A stretch of DNA of 64,000 bases, taken from NCBI GenBank assembly GCA_002215645.1, contig NGFI01000005.1, positions 550,678 to 614,677 of the forward strand, written 5' to 3'. Under the pieces are notes generated by a model. The model had not been told where the DNA came from and did not search any database. It saw only the letters and a program-made list of their open reading frames with translations. The position numbers and the translations under genes were made by a program. Of this stretch, positions 26,447 to 33,895 are shown piece by piece (position 1 is the stretch's first letter; each line of letters opens with the position of its first letter). Source of the stretch: Gemmatimonadetes bacterium 2013_60CM_65_52 (GTDB lineage: Bacteria; Gemmatimonadota; Gemmatimonadetes; Gemmatimonadales; Gemmatimonadaceae).

Positions 26447-26988
26447 ATGACGAAACGTCGAAACGTTATCGTGCACATCGCAACCAGCGCAGACGGCTAC
26501 ATCGCGCGTCCGGACGGTGACCTCGAGTGGCTGACGTCCCGCCCCGCGCCCGAGGGCTTCTATGGCATGGAGGCCTTCATGAAGTCGATCGACACGAAGC
26601 TGATCGGCCGGAAGACGTACGAGGTGAGCCTGCAAATGGGCGCGAAGTTCGACTCGAGGGATCGGACTGTGGTCTTCTCGCGTCATGCGCCGCCAGCCGA
26701 CGCCCCGTCAGGCGTGGAGTTCGTGAATGGTGCAATCGGCCAATTCGTGAGCGGTCTTCGCGAGCAGCCTGGGAAGGATATCTGGTTGATGGGCGGTGGC
26801 GACCTCATTGCCTCCTTTCTCGACGAGCACGCGATCGACGACTTCGTCGTCAGCGTGGTCCCGGTATTCATTGGGGATGGCATCCCACTGATAGCGCGAC
26901 GTCATCGACACGTGCCCCGGATTTGCAGTCCGTCGAGCGGTTCAGCGATGGTGTGGTTCAACTGCGTTATCGCGTTGTGAACCCTTAG
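26447..26988 (+). pseudogene. Dihydrofolate reductase-fold gene with a one-base frameshift
   Basis: The frame from ATG 26447 encodes a good RibD-C/dihydrofolate-reductase-type protein (HIATSADGYIARPDGDLEWL, LIGRKTYEVSLQMG, IWLMGGGDLIASFLDEHAI, VPVFIGDGIPLIA) but then turns into unrelated sequence and stops at 26980. The proper ending (DLQSVERFSDGVVQLRYRV) is encoded in a different forward frame and stops at 26988. One base seems to be missing in the GTGCCCCGG stretch near 26912-26920. This is either a sequencing error or genuine loss; if real, the protein loses its last strand. Confidence 0.8.
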
Positions 26989-27173
26989 GCGCTCGCCTAT
27001 GAGAATGGCATCAAGCTGGTGCCGGTTTCGCCGCTAACGGACGTGCGGCGCTTATCGTGATATGGGCCACAATGCTGCGTGGCAACCTGGCCGATCCGTG
27101 TACGGTGTTACTATTATCCTATTGATCGTTTCCGTGTTCCTCTCACACGCCGGTACGCGAAGGGAGGTCGTCA

Positions 27174-27428
27174 ATGAGTTCGAAAGCGTCCGGTATGCCG
27201 GAGACCACATCTGAAAGTCTCTTGATGGGAGCCGCGGGTGGTGCGGCCATCGGCTCTGTCGTAGCGCTCGGATTTGATAACGGAAGCGTCATCCTTCCGC
27301 TCTTTGGTGGCGTCGTCGGTGCCGGTGGAGGTGCGCTCCTCGGCTACTTGTTGCATCGCGGGTCCGACAAGGACACAAGGCCTGGCGTGGCGAACGATCC
27401 ACTGAGAAGTCCTCGAGCTGGCGCCTAG
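27174..27428 (+). CDS. Small glycine-zipper membrane protein
   Basis: An 84-residue protein with two closely spaced hydrophobic glycine-rich segments (LLMGAAGGAAIGSVVALGF and ILPLFGGVVGAGGGALLGYLL) and charged ends. It probably inserts in the inner membrane as a helical hairpin. GGGAGG near 27161 gives a good ribosome-binding site for the ATG at 27174. Such small proteins are frequent and their role is unknown. The gap before it (26989-27173) shows nothing else. Confidence 0.6.
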   Translation: MSSKASGMPETTSESLLMGAAGGAAIGSVVALGFDNGSVILPLFGGVVGAGGGALLGYLLHRGSDKDTRPGVANDPLRSPRAGA

Positions 27429-27514
27429 CGTCCGCGCAATCCACGGAACGCCGAGGGTTGGCTCGCGCTAAGCGCGCTGGCGTTCCCGGTGGCTTCCACA
27501 CACCGATCGCACGT

Positions 27515-27742
27515 ATGGACTCGAGACTGCGCGTTCCTCTCACCGTCGCGGTACTTGCCGTCGTATCGATGCCGTCAGCTATCGGCGCACAGACCTGTGC
27601 CCCGCCGGAGCACCCGGCGTTCGAATTCCAGGTGACTCAGCCAGCCGAATATCGTGGCGACACGGTTCGTGTGCCGCGCCCGGCGCCGGCGCGCTTCGTC
27701 TCGATCCGCGAGCAACTCCTCCAGACCGCAGTCGTCCACTGA
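27515..27742 (+). CDS. Truncated secreted protein, possibly TonB-like
   Basis: A 75-residue protein with a signal peptide (VPLTVAVLAVVSMPSAIGAQ) and a short mature part (CAPPEHPAFEFQVTQPAEYRGD, then VPRPAP). Its opening resembles secreted TonB C-terminal-domain proteins of related bacteria, and two such genes occur in this window. Here the frame ends before any domain develops, so it may be the stub of a broken gene. The minus-strand fucosidase ends 23 bp further on. Confidence 0.45.
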   Translation: MDSRLRVPLTVAVLAVVSMPSAIGAQTCAPPEHPAFEFQVTQPAEYRGDTVRVPRPAPARFVSIREQLLQTAVVH

Positions 27743-27765
27743 GGCGCCATCGCCCAAGAAAATCC

Positions 27766-29232
27766 CTACTGTCGAACCGGCTCGTCGTAAACGCCGATCT
27801 CCGAGATGTGCGGCGTGTCGTGACGCGCTACGAGAGAGAGTCGCATGCGCTGCGACGTCACACGCGGAATTTGGTGGATCTGAACGCGTGCTGGGATCTG
27901 ACCAGCAGCGACCTCCACCCACCTGCCTCCCGACCAGCACTCGAACCGATAGCTCGCGATCCGGCTTTCGGCGTAATCCTTCCATCGGCCCACCGGCTCG
28001 ACGAGCACCAGCGTATTGAATGCTCGCTCGCGCTCGAACGTCACTTCGATCCAGCCGCTCCGCTGCCCGGACGGGAGATAGAACGACGACGTGAATGAGC
28101 CATCGTTGGCCTGATCGGGACCGACGGTGTCCGGAGAGTCGCTCGCCGTGATGTGTCGACCTGTCGCGAGATTCGGTGTGGTGATGACGACGTTGCGATC
28201 GAGCGGCGACGTTGGTCCGGCGTGGCGCCACGCCTGGCCGATCTCTGCGAGCCGCAGCACGACATTCGGCGCAAGCTTCCCTTCGCGCGTCGGTGGCGCG
28301 TTGAGGATCACGTTGACGTGAAGCTTGTTCTCCGGCACCAGCCACTCGTCGACCACCTGCGTCACCGATTTGAGCGGACGATCCGCGTCGGCCGTCTTCC
28401 AGAACCAGCCATCGGTGAGCGTGACGGTGGCGACCGCCGGGATCGCGCTCTCGCCGGGCACCTTCTGGCCGGCGTTCTGCTCGAACCCCTTGATGTCGCT
28501 GTAGTAGAGCGCGGATGAGGGATAGTTGCTCGCATTGAGGTCGGCGACGAGGCAATTCGGTTGGAGCCGCTTCACCAGCGCGTAGATCTCGTGGAATGGC
28601 ACTTCGTCGTACGTGATCCGGCTCCACGGCGCATCCCAGCCGTCGCACATGAGCATCGTGATCTCACCGTACTGCGTCAGCAGCTCGGTGAGTTGTCGCT
28701 TGACGAGATCGACCTTGGCGCGCGTGACATTGAAGTGCCGGATGTCGTTGCGCAGGTCCAGGATCGAAAAGTGAAACGCCACCTTGAGCCCTTCGCGACG
28801 AAACGAATCCACGTACGACCGCACGACGTCGACGCGATCGTGCGTGTGCTTGACGCTGGCCACCGGCGTGGCAGTCGGCCACAGACAGAAGCCGTCGTGG
28901 TGCTTCGGCGTGAGGCACCCCCAGGTCATCCCCGCCGACTTCGCCGCGCGTGCCCATTGATCGGTGTCGAGCGCGGTCGGAGCAAAGACGGTCGGTGGGT
29001 CGTGCGGGTCGCCCCATTCGCGGTCCTGAAAGGTGGCAAGGTTGAAATGGTTGAACATGCCAAACCGGAGGTCCACGAAGTCCTGCTGCAGCTCGAGGAG
29101 CGGCTTGGTCTGTTGAAAGTGGATCGGTCCTTCAACCGGCTGCGCGAGCGTCCATACCGGCCGTACAGCACCGAGCGCCGCGGCGCCCGCGGTGGCCAGG
29201 AGGAATTCTCTTCGGGTGGATGTCGGCATCAT
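27766..29232 (-). CDS. Secreted alpha-L-fucosidase-like glycoside hydrolase (GH29) with discoidin-type domain
   Basis: A 488-residue glycosidase. The N-terminus has a Tat-type signal (TRREFLLATAGAAALGAVRP). The catalytic TIM-barrel region shows GH29 features: LRFGMFNHFNLATFQDREWG, GMTWGCLTPKHHDGFCLW, and LMCDGWDAPW where the nucleophilic aspartate is expected. About residues 350-485 form a galactose-binding/discoidin-like module (SGWIEVTFERERAFNTLVLVE, YRFECWSGGRWVEVAAG). It likely releases fucose from glycans in the periplasm or outside. The ATG at 29232 is used; the frame continues open upstream without a signal. Confidence 0.85.
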   Translation of the reverse strand: MMPTSTRREFLLATAGAAALGAVRPVWTLAQPVEGPIHFQQTKPLLELQQDFVDLRFGMFNHFNLATFQDREWGDPHDPPTVFAPTALDTDQWARAAKSAGMTWGCLTPKHHDGFCLWPTATPVASVKHTHDRVDVVRSYVDSFRREGLKVAFHFSILDLRNDIRHFNVTRAKVDLVKRQLTELLTQYGEITMLMCDGWDAPWSRITYDEVPFHEIYALVKRLQPNCLVADLNASNYPSSALYYSDIKGFEQNAGQKVPGESAIPAVATVTLTDGWFWKTADADRPLKSVTQVVDEWLVPENKLHVNVILNAPPTREGKLAPNVVLRLAEIGQAWRHAGPTSPLDRNVVITTPNLATGRHITASDSPDTVGPDQANDGSFTSSFYLPSGQRSGWIEVTFERERAFNTLVLVEPVGRWKDYAESRIASYRFECWSGGRWVEVAAGQIPARVQIHQIPRVTSQRMRLSLVARHDTPHISEIGVYDEPVRQ

Positions 29233-29406
29233 CGAATTGCGGTGTGGGAAGACGAGATTGAATATTGGAGCTATGAAGGAAGATGGCCACGATGGTTTGA
29301 CAGGCTCGCGGACACTGCTTGCAGCGCTTGACTGGCTCCCGACGAGCATGGCAAACTATTCGCATCAATCAGCAGTATCGTCTTTGTTTCCGATGGGAGG
29401 ACGGCA

Positions 29407-29601
29407 ATGCCGACGAAGTCGAAGTCACGGACTACCACTAGGCGGCCGCGGACCGGGACGCAGCGGTCACGGCTTCGCGTCGAACGCACGAGCGCGGACT
29501 TGTGGCTCGGGCTTCAGTTGGACTGGGATCTGTGGCACGTGCTGCGATCCGATGGCGCAAAGGTGATCGCCAAGCTGTCGCCGCTCCCGCGCGCGAGCTG
29601 A
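29407..29601 (+). CDS. Small basic protein, first of a chain of overlapping genes
   Basis: A 64-residue protein, very basic in its first half (MPTKSKSRTTTRRPRTGTQRS), then LWLGLQLDWDLWHVLRSDG. A strong GGGAGG (29395-29400) stands seven bases before the ATG. Its stop shares bases with the next start (TGATG). It might bind nucleic acid because of its charge, but this is only an inference from composition. Confidence 0.55.
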   Translation: MPTKSKSRTTTRRPRTGTQRSRLRVERTSADLWLGLQLDWDLWHVLRSDGAKVIAKLSPLPRAS

Positions 29602-29756
29602 TGCGAGCAGTTCGGCAGAGCGCAACTTCTTTCGCAGTCGCCAACATGGATCGAGTTGTTACGGTTGCTACCAGTTGGGTGCGGGTCAAGGCCGGTACCG
29701 ACGATTATCTAGAGTCAGTCGTTGCCGAGTACCTTGGCTTCAGCAGGCAGCCGTGA
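29601..29756 (+). CDS. Small hypothetical protein, second of the chain
   Basis: A 51-residue protein beginning at the ATG that overlaps the previous stop (TGATG). It reads MRAVRQSATSFAVANMDRVV and ends in ESVVAEYLGFSRQP. Its own stop overlaps the next start (GTGA). No domain is recognised. It is believable mainly because of the unbroken coupling with neighbours. Confidence 0.45.
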   Translation: MRAVRQSATSFAVANMDRVVTVATSWVRVKAGTDDYLESVVAEYLGFSRQP

Positions 29757-30001
29757 TTGATCCCCTCATACTCTTCTTGGCCATCATCGCCGCGGGCGCA
29801 GGAGCAGGAGCATATGGCCTGACGATACGCGATCTCCTGCGGCGCGGCCGGTTGCATCGGCGCACCGAAGAATTGGTACGGCGTGGCGATCTCGCGCAGT
29901 TACCTGAAGGCCGCGTGCCATGCCCAGAGTGTGCGGAAGCTGTACTTCCCGCCGCTCGGCGGTGTCCGTACTGCCGGTCGCCTATCCTCCCGCGCGCTTG
30001 A
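29753..30001 (+). CDS. Membrane-anchored zinc-ribbon protein
   Basis: An 82-residue protein. The first 25 residues form a transmembrane helix (LILFLAIIAAGAGAGAYGL). The C-terminus has a four-cysteine zinc ribbon (CPECAEAVLPAARRCPYC). The GTG start overlaps the previous stop (GTGA). Zinc-ribbon membrane proteins of this kind are common and poorly understood. Its stop overlaps the likely start of the next gene. Confidence 0.7.
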   Translation: MIDPLILFLAIIAAGAGAGAYGLTIRDLLRRGRLHRRTEELVRRGDLAQLPEGRVPCPECAEAVLPAARRCPYCRSPILPRA

Positions 30002-30213
30002 GGGCATTCCTACGCCCGATAGTCGCTTTCCATAGAGACGACGAAGATCATTGGGTGGCAGATCTCGAATGTGGACATGGGCAGCATGTGCGTCACGAGC
30101 CGCCATTGATCTCGCGGCCCTGGGTTCTGACCCCGGAGGGACGGCGCGCGATGCTTGGGACCGAGCTGACATGCAGGCGTTGCGTGGAAGACGTGGCACC
30201 CGAGAACCCGTAG
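29998..30213 (+). CDS. DUF3565-family protein
   Basis: About 71 residues matching the uncharacterised DUF3565 family: PIVAFHRDDEDHWVADLECG, HGQHVRHEPPL, SRPWVLTPEGR and the closing cysteine pair in LTCRRC. The likely start is TTG 29998, overlapping the previous stop (TTGA), because the domain begins a few codons later; an ATG at 29920 in the same frame would overlap the preceding gene heavily. The three cysteines and several histidines suggest metal binding. Confidence 0.75.
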   Translation: MRAFLRPIVAFHRDDEDHWVADLECGHGQHVRHEPPLISRPWVLTPEGRRAMLGTELTCRRCVEDVAPENP

Positions 30214-30277
30214 AACTCGCGGGAGATCGCCGGGCTAGCCAGCCACGACTTCACATCGTTTCCATCAAAAACCGCCA

Positions 30278-30862
30278 TCAACTCCGCTGCTGCTCGTAGT
30301 GAAGGCCCACCACACCGCTCGGATACGGTGTTGCGGACATCAGGCGGAACGTCGCATGCACGCCCTCCGGCAGCAGTCGCTTGCCGTTCCCCAGCATCAG
30401 CGGATAGAGCAGCAGATGCAGCTCGTCCACCAGGTCGTGCGCAAGGAGGGCGTGCACGAGTTGGCTGCTGCCGTCCGTCATGATGTTCTTTCCCGGCTCC
30501 GCCTTCAGCGCACGCACCGACTCGATCACGTCGTCACGAATGATCGTGGTATTGCGCCACGTCGGTTCCTTCAACGTGCGCGACACCACGTACTTCTTCG
30601 GCGCGTTCATCAAATCTCCGAACTGATCACCCGGAGGCATCGGCTCGAAGGCCGCGGCGTGCGTTACATACGTGCGACGACCGAGGAGCAGGGCATCGAC
30701 GTCCTGCATCAGCGCCCCGAAGCTCTTCCCGATGTCGTCGTGCCAGTAGGGCCATGTCCAGCCACCGTGCTCGAAGTCTCCGTCCCGGTCCTCGTCCTTC
30801 CCGCCTGGCGCCTGCATCACGCCATCCAACGACACGAACTCGGACACGATGAGCTTTCTCAT
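30278..30862 (-). CDS. Dihydrofolate reductase-fold protein (RibD C-terminal type)
   Basis: A 194-residue RibD-C/dihydrofolate-reductase-like protein: MRKLIVSEFVSLDGVMQAPG, LLLGRRTYVTHAAAF, IMTDGSSQLVHALLAHDLVD and LLLYPLMLGNGKRLL. The ATG at 30862 is the natural start of this fold. It is the third such protein in the window and the only one on the minus strand; it looks intact, while the one at 26447 is frameshifted. Its substrate is unknown. A lipoprotein gene starts on the other strand 163 bp away. Confidence 0.85.
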   Translation of the reverse strand: MRKLIVSEFVSLDGVMQAPGGKDEDRDGDFEHGGWTWPYWHDDIGKSFGALMQDVDALLLGRRTYVTHAAAFEPMPPGDQFGDLMNAPKKYVVSRTLKEPTWRNTTIIRDDVIESVRALKAEPGKNIMTDGSSQLVHALLAHDLVDELHLLLYPLMLGNGKRLLPEGVHATFRLMSATPYPSGVVGLHYEQQRS

Positions 30863-31025
30863 GTCAATTTCTCCATGTTGGGTCTGAATCGATGAGCCGG
30901 CCCGTTGTGTGAACTGTAACCGGCCTCGCTTGCATATAGACGTCGAACGAACATGGCCCGGATCGACACGGCTCGATGTGGCAATGGGCGCTGGCCGTGG
31001 CGACCGCCCCTTCGCAGATTCGGGT

Positions 31026-31568
31026 ATGCGTTCGACGACAACACTCATCCAATCGAGCATGCGACTCCTGGCTACCGTGACTGTTGGCGTTCTGCTCGCG
31101 TGCTCCGCCGAGCGAAAGGCATCGCGGGTCGCCCACGCGCCGCATGGACCTCTGGCCGCGCTCATGACGCAGCACAGCACGGCCACCTGCGGCGTCTCCG
31201 GCCGCACCTACGCGACGAAGTTCTGGCAACCGCCCTATCAGACATGTCAGTCCACGAATGCGGACTCGACGGAGAGTGCCGAGATCGACGCGGATAGCGT
31301 GGTCGTCGAGCTTTACAACTCCTGGACGGTGACGCCAGCCGTTCAGGCGGGCGCTTTCTCCCAGGCAGCCGATGAGCTCACGAGCCGATTCGGGACTCCG
31401 CAATCGTGCAGCCCGACCAGGATGCAGTGGCGCAGCGGGGACTCGCTGCACATTGCACTGCAGATCGCGCCAGTCTCTCAGGTTGGTACGGAGACCGACG
31501 AAGGCCCGTACCGACTGACGCGCATGGCGCGCCTCGGCCCGCTCGATCCGGCTGAGTGGGGATGCTGA
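31026..31568 (+). CDS. Small lipoprotein of unknown function
   Basis: About 180 residues. The signal ends in LATVTVGVLLAC, a lipobox-like motif, so the product is probably lipid-anchored. The ATG at 31026 is used; one at 31059 would start the signal directly and is equally possible. The mature part has several cysteines (STATCGVSG, PPYQTCQSTN, TPQSCSPTRM) and no recognised domain. It is transcribed divergently from the third dihydrofolate-reductase-like gene. Confidence 0.6.
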   Translation: MRSTTTLIQSSMRLLATVTVGVLLACSAERKASRVAHAPHGPLAALMTQHSTATCGVSGRTYATKFWQPPYQTCQSTNADSTESAEIDADSVVVELYNSWTVTPAVQAGAFSQAADELTSRFGTPQSCSPTRMQWRSGDSLHIALQIAPVSQVGTETDEGPYRLTRMARLGPLDPAEWGC

Positions 31569-31657
31569 GCCACGCAGGCCACCACGGTCGCCATTAGGGC
31601 GTGACCGCTGACGTATTGGGAGGGTTCAGCAGCTAGACCATCCAGGAGTCTGCGCGC

Positions 31658-32131
31658 ATGTCCCGTCGCCTGTGGCTGACCTCTGCTCTCACCGCACTCG
31701 TCGCGTGCGCCGCGTCGGACGCCATCGCGCCGCTGCCGCCCGACGAGCTACGCGCCGCGCCGCTGGTCATCACCATCGCGGGACAGACCCTTAGCCTCGA
31801 GCCATCGCTCTGGCGGGACTTCCAACCATCATCGCCACCAAACGGGAGGCCTCTCGTCGCTTTCCTGCGGGTGCGATCGACCGACAGCACCGCCTTGAAA
31901 GCAACCATCCATGTGGATGCGGTCTGGATAGCGAACGGATCTGAGACGTGGAGCAGCGCCGCGGGTGAGGAGTATGTGGCGCCCGGGCGCGCGTTCTATC
32001 AAGCCGTGGCGCGGGACGGCCCGAAATGGAGTCCTGGCGATCGCGTCGATGTCGTCGTCCGGCTCCGCGAAGCGCCGAGCGCTCCACAACTGTTGCGGGC
32101 GGCAGGGCAGCTCATTCTGCGGACTGACTAA
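31658..32131 (+). CDS. Lipoprotein of unknown function
   Basis: A 157-residue protein with a lipoprotein signal ending LTALVACAASD. The mature part (LVITIAGQTLSLEPSLWRDF, PLVAFLRVRSTDSTALKATI, VDVVVRLREA) looks like a single beta-sandwich domain. It ends 151 bp before the ArsR-type module, and its neighbour on the left is another lipoprotein. No family was recognised. Confidence 0.65.
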   Translation: MSRRLWLTSALTALVACAASDAIAPLPPDELRAAPLVITIAGQTLSLEPSLWRDFQPSSPPNGRPLVAFLRVRSTDSTALKATIHVDAVWIANGSETWSSAAGEEYVAPGRAFYQAVARDGPKWSPGDRVDVVVRLREAPSAPQLLRAAGQLILRTD

Positions 32132-32209
32132 CCGCGGGGCTTCTCCTCACCGCGGCTGGACGGGCTGGCGGCAATACCGGACGTCGTACAGTCCGGTTTT
32201 TCGTGCCCC

Positions 32210-32239
32210 TTGACATGCAGGTAAATACCTGCATATCTT
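32210..32239 (+). promoter_or_regulatory. Promoter overlapped by a 20-bp palindromic operator
   Basis: TTGACA (32210-32215) and a weaker TATCTT (32234-32239) form a possible promoter with an 18-bp spacer. A palindrome, ATGCAGGTAAATACCTGCAT (32215-32234), is perfect except for its central two bases, overlaps the -35 and fills the spacer. It is ideally placed to control the SRPBCC-ArsR-SRPBCC genes and is a strong candidate for the ArsR-type binding site. Confidence 0.7.
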
Positions 32240-32282
32240 CCGCAAGGATATTGGGCAGTTCTTTCGAACGACGAGCGAGGAG

Positions 32283-32747
32283 ATGGCGCACATGCCGGAC
32301 ATACTGCAGAGAGTCGGAATCAAAGGATCCCTTGATGACGTCTACCAGGCCCTGGCCACGCGAGATGGCGTTGCCGGCTGGTGGTCGAGTGAAACGACAG
32401 GGGACAGCAAAGTCGGCGGAGTGCTCAAGTTCCGCTTCACCGCCGCCGGCGCCGAAATCGGCGTCATCGACATGAAGGTGCTTGAGCTCCATCCCGCCAA
32501 CCGTGTGCTGTGGCAAGTGGTCGGTGGGCCCGACGAATGGATCGGGACGAAAGTCAGTTTTGACCTCAAGCAGGACGGCGACTACTGCATCGTCCTCTTC
32601 AAGCACCAGGGCTGGAAGGAGGCGGTGGAATTCATGCACCACTGCACCACCAAGTGGGCGATTTTCATGATGAGCCTCAAGTCCCTCGTTGAAACTGGGA
32701 AGGGCGCGCCCAGCCCCGACGACGTCAAGATCGACAACTGGAACTGA
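32283..32747 (+). CDS. SRPBCC/AHSA1-type protein
   Basis: A 154-residue START/SRPBCC-fold protein. It has the family pattern ATRDGVAGWWSSETTGDSKVGG and WIGTKVSFDLKQDGDYCIVLF, followed by a helix (KWAIFMMSLKSLVETG). These domains form a deep hydrophobic pocket, so it probably binds or modifies a hydrophobic small molecule. It is the first gene after the palindromic operator and stops eight bases before an ArsR-type regulator gene. ATG 32283 (MAHM) and 32292 are both possible starts. Confidence 0.8.
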   Translation: MAHMPDILQRVGIKGSLDDVYQALATRDGVAGWWSSETTGDSKVGGVLKFRFTAAGAEIGVIDMKVLELHPANRVLWQVVGGPDEWIGTKVSFDLKQDGDYCIVLFKHQGWKEAVEFMHHCTTKWAIFMMSLKSLVETGKGAPSPDDVKIDNWN

Positions 32748-32754
32748 GAGGCGT

Positions 32755-33084
32755 TTGGACATCGACAAGGTGTTCAAGGCGCTCGCTGACCCGAGCCGCA
32801 GGCGGCTCCTCGACCTGCTGCATCGGGAGAACGGGCAGACACTCACGGCACTCTGTGCCCACCTGGACATGACACGCCAGGCGGTGACGCAGCACCTGCA
32901 ACTGCTTCAGGATGCGAATCTCGTCGCCATCGTGTGGCATGGCCGGGAAAAACTCCACTATCTGAATCCTGTTCCGCTGTTCGCGATCTACGAGCGGTGG
33001 ATCGAAAAGTTCGAGCGCAATCGGCTCGGCGTATTACGCGACCTCAAGAGGACACTGGAGAATGACGACGATGACAAAGCCTAG
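32755..33084 (+). CDS. ArsR-family transcription regulator
   Basis: A 109-residue winged-helix protein: VFKALADPSRRRLLDLLHREN, then the recognition region LDMTRQAVTQHLQLLQDANLV and the wing WHGREKLHYLN. There are no cysteine metal sites of the ArsR/SmtB type, so it probably senses something other than metal or relies on a partner. The likely start is TTG 32755 behind AGAGG. Its end overlaps the next gene by 23 bases. It probably binds the palindrome at 32215-32234 and controls its own operon. Confidence 0.85.
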   Translation: MDIDKVFKALADPSRRRLLDLLHRENGQTLTALCAHLDMTRQAVTQHLQLLQDANLVAIVWHGREKLHYLNPVPLFAIYERWIEKFERNRLGVLRDLKRTLENDDDDKA

Positions 33085-33547
33085 CTTCGTGTACGTGACC
33101 TACATCGCAACCACGCCGGAGAAACTGTGGCAGGCGTTGGTCGACACCGACGTGGCGCGCAGGTATTGGGTTGGCGCGAAGGGTCCTGCGCACGTGAACG
33201 TCTCGGACTGGAAGCCCGGTTCTCGATGGGAGCACCAACGGGTGGATGACGCACGGACGGTCGACATCGTCGGCACCGTCGTCGAGAGCACCCCTCCGCG
33301 CCGCTTGATTCTCACGTGGGCCAGGCCGAAGGACGCCGACGACGACTCGAAGCATTCGCGCGTGACCTTCGACATCGAGCCGCAGGACGATGGGGTGATT
33401 CGTCTCACGGTCACACATGCGGACCTCGAGGGCGATGCGCCGATGCTCGCCGGCATCTCGAGTGGCTGGCCGATGATTCTCTCGAATCTCAAGACGTTCC
33501 TCGAGACCGGCCGCGCCTTCCCACAATCACCTTCGGAAACAAAATGA
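33062..33547 (+). CDS. SRPBCC/AHSA1-type protein, second copy
   Basis: A 161-residue SRPBCC protein: YIATTPEKLWQALVDTDVARRYW, VTFDIEPQDDGVIRLTVTHAD and a final helix (SSGWPMILSNLKTFLETG). It overlaps the end of the ArsR gene by 23 bases, so the two are coupled. ArsR genes with adjacent SRPBCC genes are frequent in bacteria; the pair may bind and then act on a hydrophobic compound. The gene starts at ATG 33062. Confidence 0.82.
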   Translation: MTTMTKPSFVYVTYIATTPEKLWQALVDTDVARRYWVGAKGPAHVNVSDWKPGSRWEHQRVDDARTVDIVGTVVESTPPRRLILTWARPKDADDDSKHSRVTFDIEPQDDGVIRLTVTHADLEGDAPMLAGISSGWPMILSNLKTFLETGRAFPQSPSETK

Positions 33548-33563
33548 GAAAGATTCAGACAAT

Positions 33564-33716
33564 TGGAGCATTCAGCTCGCATGGAGCGCGCTGCCGCCGC
33601 ACCGCAGGGATAGTGCCACCGTGTACGTCCTGAATCCGGCAAAGGGCTTCGAGGTGGCTCGCAAGGGGGCCAACGGCTTCCGCGCGCTAAGGCTCACGAC
33701 CCGACGGCCTCCGTAA
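33564..33716 (+). pseudogene. Short remnant of an unidentified gene
   Basis: Just after the second SRPBCC gene, one frame without its own start reads LAWSALPPHRRDSATVYVLN and then FEVARKGANGFRAL. This resembles the N-terminal part of a family of uncharacterised secreted proteins that I cannot name with certainty. It ends at a TAA at 33714-33716, and the usual continuation is gone. The following 33717-33895 shows no gene. Confidence 0.45.
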
Positions 33717-33895
33717 TCTTGGCAAGGTACCAGCCGGTGACGGCGGCTCGCCCCGGCGGCCGTACGACGAACTGATGGAGGCCCAGGCTAAGAATCCTTT
33801 AAGCCAATTGTTGCAGTGTTGCCAGGACTCGCATACATATTCGCGGTGCAAAGAGGTCCAACACTCTCTCCCGTACGCGGGGCATCGGAGGCAGC

